A stretch of 11,920 nucleotides of DNA from Alphaproteobacteria bacterium (GTDB lineage: Bacteria; Pseudomonadota; Alphaproteobacteria; Rs-D84). The notes beneath the pieces are model-generated. The model saw only the letters and a program-made list of their open reading frames with translations, was not told where the DNA came from and did not search any database. Below are positions 1 through 7,704 of this stretch, in pieces; within the stretch, counting starts at the first letter, position 1, and every line of letters begins with the position of its first letter. Both the position numbers and the translations under genes were made by a program. Location of the stretch: positions 1 to 11,920 of the forward strand of contig JAGBGA010000032.1 of assembly GCA_017936185.1 (NCBI GenBank), read 5' to 3'.

Positions 1-51
1 CTTCGTGGTGCAGGCAGCACTGTTTTATGTTTTTTATTCTTGGGCACCGTT

Positions 52-86
52 TGTCATCCCGACGAAGGTCGCGCACCAGAATGACA
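52..86. repeat. Degenerate palindromic intergenic repeat
   Basis: An outer inverted repeat (TGTCATCC at 52-59, GAATGACA at 79-86, one mismatch) encloses an inner hairpin CGAC-GAAG-GTCG (60-71). From memory it resembles the short 'GTCATCCC...AGAATGACA' palindromic elements dispersed between genes in many proteobacteria and Rickettsiales, here with a decayed 3' inner arm. It lies downstream of the exported-protein operon that ends at 120 on the minus strand, so its hairpin could protect or end that mRNA, although no T-run follows on that strand. No second copy was seen in this window. The rest of 1-119 holds nothing I can identify. Confidence 0.45.
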
Positions 87-119
87 GGATGAAGAGTAAG
101 ATTGTTTCCTTGGGGTGGG

Positions 120-755
120 TTATTCGAAAAGGCCGGCTGTATCAAGAATGTATGTTTTTTGACCGGGGATTCTTGTGGCAGATGGGCCCAAGTGTGTGCG
201 TTCTTTTTCCACTTCCGGTGTGGTTGTTTGTGTTGGGGTGGCGGCGGTGGTTTCTGTTGCTGTCTCTGTTCCAACTTCGGCGGTTATTGTTTCGGATGCG
301 TCGCGTGTCGTTGCATCGGATGCAGGTGACGCCACATCCCCAAAAAGTTCTTCAAGGCCCGCGGTCCCAGAAATATCTGTTTTTGTTCGTTGGCCAACGG
401 TTGGCGTTTCGGATGTGGCAGAAACAGTTGTGACAGAAGGGGCGGTGGTTGTTTCTTGTTCGCGACCCAAAAAACCTTGCACAAACGCCGCGCATTTATC
501 ATGGTTTTCGCCGATACATTTAACGTCATAATTCGGACACGCACCAAGAATGCACAATGTGGTCAATTCCACACCATTTATATTGCGTTCGCCATATAAA
601 CCTTGCTTAAATTCTATGGCCCATTTTTCCTGGTCAGAAATATTATCGTTTTTTTGACCAACAACGATAATATTTTCAAAAAAACCCGAAACGTCCGCAA
701 AGGATGGGCCGGCCGACAACAATATCAAAGACGTTAATGGTATAAGTTTTTTCAT
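120..755 (-). CDS. Exported protein with Thr-rich C-terminal half, function unknown
   Basis: I do not recognise this 211-residue protein. It begins with a clear Sec signal peptide: MKK, a hydrophobic core, and a likely cleavage after AGPSFA at residue 20. Residues 21-98 form a compact segment with four cysteines (68, 73, 80, 88), enough for two disulfides in the periplasm. Residues about 101-185 are low complexity, dominated by Thr, Ala, Ser and Glu, and look disordered or surface exposed. A short motif recurs: GTAGLEELFG near 130-139 and DTAGLFE at the extreme C-terminus. The start codon overlaps the stop of the upstream gene by 4 bp (ATGA, 752-755), so the two are probably translationally coupled and act together in the cell envelope. 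The name is limited to what is visible; export is well supported, function is not. Confidence 0.7.
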   Translation of the reverse strand: MKKLIPLTSLILLSAGPSFADVSGFFENIIVVGQKNDNISDQEKWAIEFKQGLYGERNINGVELTTLCILGACPNYDVKCIGENHDKCAAFVQGFLGREQETTTAPSVTTVSATSETPTVGQRTKTDISGTAGLEELFGDVASPASDATTRDASETITAEVGTETATETTAATPTQTTTPEVEKERTHLGPSATRIPGQKTYILDTAGLFE

Positions 756-1762
756 TTAAGTGCTTCCTCGCATTCTTGGGCGACCTTTAATATACGCTTG
801 GCCGCGCCGATTTGGGTTGCGTTAAATATTGTTGATGATAAAGAAGACGCCGTTGACACGCCCGCCAAAACATTTGATGCGGTATTTAAATTTTTTTCTT
901 TGTTACCGCCCGCCGTACGCACATTGTTCGTGTTCGCAACCGCCGATGTTATCGTGCCCGCAAGTCCCGTTGCCGCACCAATGCCACTTGACACCAATGC
1001 GCCCATGCCGCGCGCGTTTATGTCCGATAACTTTACCGTTTCATATTGGCCACAGGCCGATATTATGCGTTCGGCATGTGTCGACTGTTCAACGGTTATT
1101 TGTTGTGATATTTTCGCCTGGGTCTTGGCACGTGCCAATGTGTCCAATGAAGATATACAAAGTGCAACCTGGGATTCAAGGTCGGTTTTTACACGATTTG
1201 TGCCGGCAATCGCCGCACCTGCAATATTCGTTACCGTCGTCGCCGCCATAAGCCCAGTTCGCGCATCACCCAATTTGGACGATATTTTATCAATTTCTTC
1301 TTTGACATTTGAAACATCTTGGGCGTCATGACCATTGGTCATGCTTTTCATCACAAAATCAACATACATCGGTTTAATTCGTTCCAATTCTGCAATAACA
1401 TGATTGCGCAATGTGTCTTTGTCAGACGACGATAATTCAAGACCGTCAACATCGGTAAAAACAACATTACCAACAATTGATTGATTGTTAATTTTGTCCG
1501 CAAATTCTTGGTACTTTTCGGCAACGTCTGATATTTTGTCCGCTTCTTGTTTGGCAACACCGGTAACGGTCGCACCACCACCCGCAAGGGTGCCAACCGC
1601 CGTTACCGCCGTATTGACGCCCGCCATGGTCTTGATATGTTCAAGATGTTCGGAAATGCCACCACAGTTGGTGCGCACGTCTTGTAATGCCGCGGTAAAA
1701 TCGGTTTGACCAAAGGCAATGCCATGATATAAAATTATTGATAAAATAAGCGCCTTTTGCAT
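752..1762 (-). CDS. Exported repeat protein with Gly/Ala-rich helical hairpins
   Basis: This 336-residue protein is of no family I know. A signal peptide is visible at residues 1-18 (likely cleavage AFG|QTD). The mature part carries two kinds of Gly/Ala-rich, weakly hydrophobic segment that alternate: type A starts at a Cys (C33 to about 71; C237 to about 277), and type B ends at a Cys (about 164-C202; about 293-C331). Between A1 and B1 lies a charged, coiled-coil-like stretch (about 72-163). The whole therefore looks like an internal A-B-A-B duplication, with the four cysteines at equivalent ends. The small-residue hairpins suggest helix packing or membrane contact. The start has a strong Shine-Dalgarno (TGGGGGA) 2-8 nt upstream. 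It is the first gene of a two-gene operon and overlaps the next gene by 4 bp. Function unknown. Confidence 0.72.
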   Translation of the reverse strand: MQKALILSIILYHGIAFGQTDFTAALQDVRTNCGGISEHLEHIKTMAGVNTAVTAVGTLAGGGATVTGVAKQEADKISDVAEKYQEFADKINNQSIVGNVVFTDVDGLELSSSDKDTLRNHVIAELERIKPMYVDFVMKSMTNGHDAQDVSNVKEEIDKISSKLGDARTGLMAATTVTNIAGAAIAGTNRVKTDLESQVALCISSLDTLARAKTQAKISQQITVEQSTHAERIISACGQYETVKLSDINARGMGALVSSGIGAATGLAGTITSAVANTNNVRTAGGNKEKNLNTASNVLAGVSTASSLSSTIFNATQIGAAKRILKVAQECEEALK

Positions 1763-1790
1763 AATCCCCCACCCATAAACAAGTGCTTTA

Positions 1791-1818
1791 TTATTAACAA
1801 TAATATCATATAAAAGAA
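1791..1818 (-). promoter_or_regulatory. Possible promoter of the exported-protein operon
   Basis: In the AT-rich gap 1763-1884 the minus strand reads TTCTTT (1813-1818), 16 nt, TAATAA (1791-1796), preceded by TGT, an extended -10. Transcription would start near 1784, about 20 nt before the start codon, leaving room for the TGGGGGA ribosome binding site. The gap is so AT-rich that other -10-like hexamers exist, so the position is tentative. The remainder of the gap contains a run of 12 A residues and no convincing terminator for the thioesterase gene. Confidence 0.3.
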
Positions 1819-1884
1819 TATATTTCTAATAAAAAAAAAAAATGCAAAAATAAGTATTTGTTTTTACTTTGTTTTTTGGCGCAA

Positions 1885-2613
1885 TCACACCAATTCCCAA
1901 TGACAGATTACAACCGCATGTTCGGTGTCGTTGGTGCGAATCTTGTGACGCGTGGTTAAACCATCAATCGCAACATCAATGCAAATTTCAGGGGTGTCGG
2001 GACTGATTTCTTTTTTAAAGCAAATATCAATCTTGCGCAGTTTGTGTTGCGTACGATATGCGTATCCAACACTTTCCGTTGCCCATACCGCATAAACAGC
2101 GTTATTTATATGCTGGTTCACGTCAATGTCGTCAAAGCGACATTTCATAATATGCGTCTTGTTTGTTTCAAAATCTGGGAACTTTTCAAAGGCACAGCCA
2201 TATGCACGTGTCGGCACAACAACGTCGGGGGACAGGTGATTGGCCAATGGCAATGGACGACGGCGTTCCATGTCGATTAATATCCACTGGGATGTTGCGC
2301 GCACCATTAAACGATTATCCGACCCACGAATTTCAAAGTCACGCGTTGCACGCAATGCGTCTTGGCATGATGGCCATGTGGTAAAGGTTAATTCTTCGCC
2401 TTCACGTGGTAATTCCATTATGTCAACCAAGTAATACAGAACAACCCAACCAACATTGTTTTCCAAACAATATGTGCGACCACAACCAAGAAATTCCGCA
2501 TGACGGTCCGCAATCGATTGCAATTCATTCATTAAAATTAATGGACGCACGTTGCCAAATCGGTCGCACTGATATGCTTGTAAAGTACGCGTTTCTGTCA
2601 GTTTTTCTGCCAT
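1885..2613 (-). CDS. Acyl-ACP thioesterase, FatA/FatB-like
   Basis: This 242-residue protein matches the acyl-ACP thioesterase family, which hydrolyses acyl-ACP to free fatty acid and holo-ACP in the cytosol and so ends chain elongation. It has the expected double hotdog layout: an N-terminal domain (about 5-130, with a typical N29-E30 and W56 region) and a C-terminal domain from about 150. The catalytic signature DVNQHINN is at residues 164-171, giving N166 and H168, and the downstream WATES places E180 where plant FatA/FatB have their catalytic Glu (LES). No signal peptide is present. The gene starts 26 nt after the valS stop with a purine-rich GGGGGGCAGGG ribosome site, so it is co-transcribed with valS. 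Such enzymes are more usual in plants, Firmicutes and Bacteroidetes, and I did not expect one in an alphaproteobacterium. Chain-length preference cannot be read from sequence. Confidence 0.88.
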   Translation of the reverse strand: MAEKLTETRTLQAYQCDRFGNVRPLILMNELQSIADRHAEFLGCGRTYCLENNVGWVVLYYLVDIMELPREGEELTFTTWPSCQDALRATRDFEIRGSDNRLMVRATSQWILIDMERRRPLPLANHLSPDVVVPTRAYGCAFEKFPDFETNKTHIMKCRFDDIDVNQHINNAVYAVWATESVGYAYRTQHKLRKIDICFKKEISPDTPEICIDVAIDGLTTRHKIRTNDTEHAVVICHWELV

Positions 2614-2639
2614 GTGCCCTGCCCCCCAAAAAAATTGCG

Positions 2640-5039
2640 TTATTGTTTTTGTTCGGCGACAACAAAATCCAATGCGTTACCCAATACAATTTCATTCGCG
2701 CGCGCGGCAGATTTTATCAAACCATGCAAGACATCTGGTGTCGTTGACGGAATGGTTAATGTTTCCAGTTTTGCCCCATTACCAATTTTACGTTCTGTGC
2801 GCATACCGCGAACGTTTTTCAATAATTCCAGCGCAATATCCATCGTCGATACATCGGTATCATATTCAGAATTTACGGTTGGATATTGGGTCAAGTGCAA
2901 TGTTTCGCCACCTTCGAAATCTTTATAAATTTTCTGCCACAATTCTTCGGTCAAGAATGGAATAAATGGCGCATAAAGACCGATTATCGCACGCAAGACG
3001 GTGTACAATGTCCACTGGGCCGATAATTTCGATTCCGCGCTGTATTTTTCCGGCGCCCAGAATCGGTCTTTGATGAATTCCAAATACTGGTCACAGAAAA
3101 TATCCCAAAAGAATGTATCGATTGCGGCGCGTGAATTATAGTTGTCGTATTTATCCAAATGCTTTCTGGTTTCGGCAATTGTCTTGTTTAATTCAGATAA
3201 CACCCATCTGTCTTCGATAAAGCGTTCGGATACTGGAATCGATTTCGCGGTCGCCGGTTCAAAGTCAGATAAATTCATCAAAACATATTTTGACGCATTC
3301 CATAACTTGGTCAATAATTTTGAACCACGTTTGACTTCGTCATCAGAATATCTGATGTCTGTGCCAATTGGTGCAGTGGCAATCCAATAACGCAATGCGT
3401 CAACGCCAAACTTTTCAACCGCGTCCAATGGGTCGGTGCCATTGCCTTTGGTCTTGGACATTTTTTGTCCACGTGAATCACGTATCAGACCATGAAAGTT
3501 TACCGTATGGAATGGAACATCGCCCATTACATAAATGCCCATCATTATCATACGCGCAACCCAAAAGAAAATAATATCGGCCGCAGTGTATAATAAATCC
3601 GTTGGATAATATTTCTTTAATTCAAGCGTTTGTTCCGGCCAACCCAATGTCGAAAATGGCCACAGACCAGACGAAAACCATGTGTCCAGAACGTCCGGGT
3701 CACGCGTTAACGCCTTGCCACCCGATTGCTTGATTGCGTCTTCTTCGGTTTCGGCAACGTATACATTACCATCCGCATCATACCAGGCCGGTATATGATG
3801 ACCCCACCACAATTGACGTGAAATCGTCCATGGGCGAATATTCTTCATCCACGCCATAAACAGGTTATATCTGTGTTCAGGCATAAATTTGATTTTTCCG
3901 TCTTCTACCGCCTTTATCGCAGGAATGGCCAACTTTTCTGCATCAACAAACCATTGGTCGGTTAAATATGGTTCAACTGGAACCTGGCCACGTTCAGAAT
4001 ATGGTGTTGGGATTGTTCTGTCTTCAACCTTGACCAAAAGGCCGGCCGCATCAACATCAGCCACAACCGCTTCGCGCGCCTTGTACCGGTCCAGACCGCG
4101 ATATTTTTCCGGAACAACCGGATTATCATTCATTTTTGCGTCCGGTGTTAATATGCATACCGGTGTCAAGTTGTGACGCAGGCCAACTTCCCAGTCGTCA
4201 AAATCGTGGGCCGGTGTAATTTTTACCGCACCGGTACCTTTTTCTGGGTCGGCATGTTCGTCACCAATAATTGGTATTTCAATATCTGTTAATGGAATTA
4301 TCGCACGTTTACCAATTAAGTGTTTTAACTTTTCATTTTCTGGGTGAACGGCAATCGCCTGGTCGCCAAATAATGTTTCGGGACGTGTTGTCGCGATTTC
4401 AATAACACCACCATCAACCAACGGATAGTTAAAGTAATAGAACTTGCCCTTTTCATCACGCGTTTCAACTTCCAGGTCGGAAACAGATGTCATTTGTTTT
4501 GGGCACCAGTTTACCAAACGCTTTTCACGATATATCAAACCTTCGTTATACATTTTTACAAACAATTTTGTAACCGCACGTGACAGACCGTCATCCATGG
4601 TAAAGCGTTCACGCGACCAAACCGGTGTTACACCCAAGATATGTAATTGATTCATAATCTGGCCGCCCTTGTCCGCTTTCCACTTCCAAGCACAATCCAA
4701 TTTTTCTTGTAAAGACAATGTGTGTGGATTAATGCCACGCTTGGACAAATCGCGTTCAACCAATAACTGGGTCGCAATTGATGCATGGTCGGTTCCCGGT
4801 TGCCATAAAACATCAAACCCAGACATACGTTTATAACGACACACAATATCGGTCAAGACATTGTTCATCGCATGACCCATGTGTAAAGAACCAGTGACAT
4901 TCGGTGGTGGCATCATGATGCAAAACGATGGTTTATCAGATGCAACATCGTTATTCCAAAATGTGTTTTTATCCCAGAATTCTTGGATTCTGGTTTCAAT
5001 TTCACGTGGGCTGATATTCTTGCCAAGTTCGATATTCAT
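2640..5039 (-). CDS. valS: Valine--tRNA ligase (ValRS), short C-terminus
   Basis: A class I aminoacyl-tRNA synthetase that charges tRNA-Val with valine. The HIGH motif appears as HMGH (53-56) after PPPNVTG, and the KMSKS loop as KMSKT (526-530). The CP1 editing domain, which removes mischarged threonine, spans roughly 197-345, with TTRPETLFGD (217-226) and the PAHDFDD segment (276-282). The anticodon-binding helical domain is about 600-750. PGTDHASIATQ (81-91) marks the ordinary bacterial type 1 enzyme, not the archaeal-like type 2 of Rickettsia. At 799 residues it is far shorter than E. coli ValRS (951): it ends just after the anticodon-binding region and lacks the C-terminal coiled coil that contacts the tRNA elbow. 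The start is supported by AGGA 8-11 nt upstream and a promoter 38 nt upstream. It is first in an operon with the thioesterase. Confidence 0.97.
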   Translation of the reverse strand: MNIELGKNISPREIETRIQEFWDKNTFWNNDVASDKPSFCIMMPPPNVTGSLHMGHAMNNVLTDIVCRYKRMSGFDVLWQPGTDHASIATQLLVERDLSKRGINPHTLSLQEKLDCAWKWKADKGGQIMNQLHILGVTPVWSRERFTMDDGLSRAVTKLFVKMYNEGLIYREKRLVNWCPKQMTSVSDLEVETRDEKGKFYYFNYPLVDGGVIEIATTRPETLFGDQAIAVHPENEKLKHLIGKRAIIPLTDIEIPIIGDEHADPEKGTGAVKITPAHDFDDWEVGLRHNLTPVCILTPDAKMNDNPVVPEKYRGLDRYKAREAVVADVDAAGLLVKVEDRTIPTPYSERGQVPVEPYLTDQWFVDAEKLAIPAIKAVEDGKIKFMPEHRYNLFMAWMKNIRPWTISRQLWWGHHIPAWYDADGNVYVAETEEDAIKQSGGKALTRDPDVLDTWFSSGLWPFSTLGWPEQTLELKKYYPTDLLYTAADIIFFWVARMIMMGIYVMGDVPFHTVNFHGLIRDSRGQKMSKTKGNGTDPLDAVEKFGVDALRYWIATAPIGTDIRYSDDEVKRGSKLLTKLWNASKYVLMNLSDFEPATAKSIPVSERFIEDRWVLSELNKTIAETRKHLDKYDNYNSRAAIDTFFWDIFCDQYLEFIKDRFWAPEKYSAESKLSAQWTLYTVLRAIIGLYAPFIPFLTEELWQKIYKDFEGGETLHLTQYPTVNSEYDTDVSTMDIALELLKNVRGMRTERKIGNGAKLETLTIPSTTPDVLHGLIKSAARANEIVLGNALDFVVAEQKQ

Positions 5040-5076
5040 GTCTTTATCCTGGGTTATAAAAAATAATCTGTGTAAA

Positions 5077-5104
5077 ATCGTACCAGATTAAATTCAAAAT
5101 TCAA
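5077..5104 (-). promoter_or_regulatory. Promoter of valS - thioesterase operon
   Basis: The minus strand reads TTGAAT (5099-5104), 16 nt, TACGAT (5077-5082). A start near 5070 would give a leader of about 30 nt that includes the AGGA ribosome site. The gpsA terminator at 5162-5191 lies just upstream, so valS needs its own promoter. No leader ORF with Val codons or terminator hairpin is seen between this promoter and valS. Confidence 0.5.
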
Positions 5105-5161
5105 GAAATTCGAATATTCTTTATTTTTTAATAAAAAACAATGGTGGTGTGATCTAAAAAT

Positions 5162-5191
5162 AAAAAAAACGCCCGATTGGGCGTTTTTTTT
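5162..5191. terminator. Bidirectional intrinsic terminator after gpsA
   Basis: A 6-bp stem, ACGCCC (5169-5174) with GGGCGT (5179-5184) and loop GATT, is flanked by an A-run (5162-5168) and a T-run (5185-5191), so it works as a Rho-independent terminator on either strand. In context it ends the minus-strand TPR-gpsA transcript. The gpsA stop codon (5190-5192) lies inside its flank, so the hairpin starts immediately after the coding region. Confidence 0.88.
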
Positions 5192-6053
5192 ATATATCAA
5201 GCTTTTTATGCATCATGTCAAGAACCGGTGTCGCAACACCCAAGTCACGCGCACGCGTCATAAGACCACACAAGGCAAAAATGCCTTCGACGGTGCCAGA
5301 TGGTTCTTGGCCACGCGCAATGGACATGCCACCGGAAAAATTACGACTGGTTTCACTGGTTGCGGACAAGAATAAATCACCAATCCCGCAAAGACCAAGA
5401 AATGTACGCATGTCACCACCCGCCGCAAGACCAATATCAACAACTTCGTTCCATGCGCGCGTAAACATCATTGCACGATCGTTTTCACCCATGCATGCAA
5501 CACGACAAAAACCACTGATTAACGCAACGGCATTCTTGCCAACACCGCAAACTTCGGTGCCGATAACGTCGCTGCTTTCAACCAAGAACAAGTCACTTAA
5601 TGCTTCGCGGCCAAAATCAAGCGCCTTGTCCGTACCCGCCAACGTCGACCCAGTTGGAACACCACGTGCCACTTCGGCGGCAAATTGTGGTCCAGACAAC
5701 ACACCGTATTCAACGCATTCTGGTACTTCTGCACTTAGAATTTCAGACATAAATTGACCCGATGGGCATTCGGCGCCCTTGGTACAGATTATTATCGGTT
5801 GACCATCATAGAATTCATGCGCACGACGTAACGTTTCACGAAAATATGCCGCCGGCGTCACAATCAACCATGTATCACAATCTTTTAATTCAGACATCGC
5901 CGACGTTATGCGTATACTTGATGGCATTTGCACGTCGTCAAAATGTTTGTATTCGCCATCATATGACCATAAAACAACACTTGAACCACCGCGCGATACC
6001 GCAATCGATAACGCCGTTCCCCACGCACCTGCACCAATTACACCAACTTTCAT
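5190..6053 (-). CDS. gpsA: Glycerol-3-phosphate dehydrogenase [NAD(P)+]
   Basis: Cytosolic enzyme that reduces dihydroxyacetone phosphate to sn-glycerol 3-phosphate, the backbone for phospholipid synthesis. The N-terminal Rossmann fold shows GAGAWG (7-12). The family's conserved lysines are K92 (in CTKG) and K173 (in GKNAVAL); SGPQFAAEV (120-128) and GIGDL (223-227) with TSRN (235-238) complete the signature. At 287 residues it is some 50 shorter than the E. coli enzyme (339); the shortening appears spread through the N-terminal domain and the C-terminus, and all catalytic motifs are kept. The start codon overlaps the stop of the TPR gene by 4 bp (ATGA, 6050-6053), so translation is probably coupled, and no separate promoter is evident. 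An intrinsic terminator follows the stop codon directly. Confidence 0.95.
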   Translation of the reverse strand: MKVGVIGAGAWGTALSIAVSRGGSSVVLWSYDGEYKHFDDVQMPSSIRITSAMSELKDCDTWLIVTPAAYFRETLRRAHEFYDGQPIIICTKGAECPSGQFMSEILSAEVPECVEYGVLSGPQFAAEVARGVPTGSTLAGTDKALDFGREALSDLFLVESSDVIGTEVCGVGKNAVALISGFCRVACMGENDRAMMFTRAWNEVVDIGLAAGGDMRTFLGLCGIGDLFLSATSETSRNFSGGMSIARGQEPSGTVEGIFALCGLMTRARDLGVATPVLDMMHKKLDI

Positions 6054-7666
6054 TCCATATCCTTTATTTTTCTTTCAATCAAAGGGACAACAACCAAACC
6101 ATCATCAGATAACTCAATCGCACGATTGTACGCACGACGTGCAGAATCTGCGTCGCCACGTAAATAGTACATGTCCCCAATATGTTCAAACAATGAAGAA
6201 CATGTGTCAGATACTTCCCCCACACGTTCCAATACATCAAGTGCCGCGTCAATACCTTCGCGGACAACAACAACACAACCCAACGTATCCCACGCCAATA
6301 CATCCGATGGATTTTGCGCAACCAACGACATCGCATACGAATATGCAGAATCAAGTTCGCGCTTTTGCGCGGCCCAAACTTTGGCCTGTAATGACATTAT
6401 TTCCGAATCAGAAATCAAAATGCCCGATGCATAGTCAAGATCACGCTGGGCCGCGTCAAAATCACCAAACATAAAGTATATGTGCGCACGTGACTTGGTA
6501 AAGAATGCGCGCCCTGCCCGGTCAAGTTCTTCTTGGGCCAAGGCACGATTTACAACACGTAACGCAGAACGCATATTGCCATGTTGAACATAATAACCAA
6601 TTAACTTGTTCACGCCCGGAACAAACAAAGGATGTGTATCAACAATGTCTTGCAGTTTTTCAATGTCGCCGGTCTTGTCAATAATGCGCATTGTGGCAAA
6701 TAAAGAAAATGGACTTGATGAATCAATTTCGGAAAAATAACGCGCGTAATCACCAACGTTGTTATAGAAATATTGCCCAAGATAGTAGTTTATCGCATCA
6801 TTATTATTCGCATAATCAGGTGCCGTTAACTGGGCAAAACGTAACAATAATACGGATAAATCAGAATACATCATTATCTGAGTATGTGAAACATTTTGAA
6901 TCAAACTGAACGCCAAGGCGTTTTTAAAACCACTGTATACCGACCAATCTGGAATATCTGAAAATCCAGACATAAACATGCCGCCCGGACGACGCGTGAA
7001 TTCACGATAAAGCTTGTCTGCGCGTTCGGACATGTCATGGTGCGTATAAAAAGACATCATGTACAGATAATCGTTTATATTTAAAAATTCAGGCGCAACC
7101 AATGCAAAATTTTCGGTGGCACGTTCAAATTCACCAAGTTCTGCATAAATTTGACCGCGAACAAAGGCCTTCCATGATGCGTTTGTTGGCAACGTTTCAA
7201 TAAATTTGAACGTGTTTGTGCGCCAATCGTTCGCAATCGCAGACCAAATACGCAACGGCGCCGCCAATGCAGATGTGTCGTTTTTGTGACGATTGTGCAG
7301 TTCTTTCCAATTGTCATTCTGAATCAAGTACGCGTCGTAAATCAATTGGGCCGGCATGGCCTTTTCAGACTTTAATAAATTCGCATCTGATGGCATTTTG
7401 CCCCCAAGAAATTCAGCAATCAAACGCGTGTTTTGAACAATCGGATAATCAACATCACGAACAGCACCCGCAAAATGCGCCGCAGATTCAAAGTCGTTTA
7501 CATAAATTGCATGCTGGGCCGCCAAAAATGCGCCATACTTGCTGTTTGGGAATTTGTATGGTGCGCCCTGCCCCGACGTTGAAGTGTATGACCATATCAC
7601 CCCACCCGTCACAGCAATTAACGCAAACAAACAAATTCCGATAAATAAAGTTTCAATTTTCTTCAT
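6050..7666 (-). CDS. Membrane-anchored TPR protein
   Basis: A 538-residue protein with an N-terminal signal-anchor (MKKIE then hydrophobic residues about 7-26) and a long helical body made of tetratricopeptide-like repeats, clearest near 45-75, 165-195, 360-410, 420-455 and 490-520. Alphaproteobacteria often carry such TPR proteins, thought to act as periplasmic or membrane-tethered scaffolds; no enzymatic motif is visible. The open frame extends to 7795, but that 43-residue extension has no signal features and runs into the divergent rsmG gene. The start at 7666 gives a textbook membrane anchor and lies 10 nt after a good -10 hexamer. No Shine-Dalgarno precedes it. It overlaps gpsA by 4 bp. 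The partner or pathway cannot be inferred from the sequence. Confidence 0.8.
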   Translation of the reverse strand: MKKIETLFIGICLFALIAVTGGVIWSYTSTSGQGAPYKFPNSKYGAFLAAQHAIYVNDFESAAHFAGAVRDVDYPIVQNTRLIAEFLGGKMPSDANLLKSEKAMPAQLIYDAYLIQNDNWKELHNRHKNDTSALAAPLRIWSAIANDWRTNTFKFIETLPTNASWKAFVRGQIYAELGEFERATENFALVAPEFLNINDYLYMMSFYTHHDMSERADKLYREFTRRPGGMFMSGFSDIPDWSVYSGFKNALAFSLIQNVSHTQIMMYSDLSVLLLRFAQLTAPDYANNNDAINYYLGQYFYNNVGDYARYFSEIDSSSPFSLFATMRIIDKTGDIEKLQDIVDTHPLFVPGVNKLIGYYVQHGNMRSALRVVNRALAQEELDRAGRAFFTKSRAHIYFMFGDFDAAQRDLDYASGILISDSEIMSLQAKVWAAQKRELDSAYSYAMSLVAQNPSDVLAWDTLGCVVVVREGIDAALDVLERVGEVSDTCSSLFEHIGDMYYLRGDADSARRAYNRAIELSDDGLVVVPLIERKIKDME

Positions 7667-7680
7667 GGTTATGTTACAAT
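7652..7680 (+). promoter_or_regulatory. Promoter of rsmG, extended -10
   Basis: The plus strand has TACAAT (7675-7680) preceded by TGT, a TGn extended -10, with a weak TTCAAT (7652-7657) 17 nt upstream. The rsmG ATG begins exactly 8 nt after the hexamer, where transcription would start, so the mRNA is probably leaderless. The hexamer overlaps the -10 of the opposite-strand promoter. Confidence 0.55.
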
Positions 7681-7704
7681 AGCGCTTATGAAGAATAATG
7701 TCAA
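7676..7704 (-). promoter_or_regulatory. Promoter of TPR-gpsA operon
   Basis: The minus strand has a perfect TTGACA (7699-7704), 17 nt, then TATTGT (7676-7681). The -35 lies inside rsmG codons 4-6. The TPR gene ATG follows the hexamer after 9 nt (AACATAACC), leaving a 5' leader of about 0-3 nt and no Shine-Dalgarno. It shares five base pairs with the rsmG -10 on the other strand. Confidence 0.65.

Noticed and set aside
798..1331. 177-codon plus-strand ORF
   Set aside because: It is antisense to the exported repeat protein, has no Shine-Dalgarno, and its Ala/Pro-rich composition mirrors the Gly/Ala codons of the real gene.
1327..1343. 17-bp palindrome CATGACCA-T-TGGTCATG
   Set aside because: It is internal to the exported repeat-protein gene, has no neighbouring copies, and is explained by coding sequence (Met-Thr-Asn-Gly-His-Asp).
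5215..5757. 180-codon plus-strand ORF opposite gpsA
   Set aside because: It is a shadow of gpsA, whose motifs are unambiguous; its product is basic and low in structure.
5829..5844. TTTCACG match to half of parS inside gpsA
   Set aside because: Only one half-site is present, about 10 of 16 positions match, and it is within a conserved coding region.
5908..6474. 188-codon plus-strand ORF across the gpsA/TPR junction
   Set aside because: It is antisense to two real genes, and its His/Gln/Pro-rich product is typical of a reverse-strand artefact.
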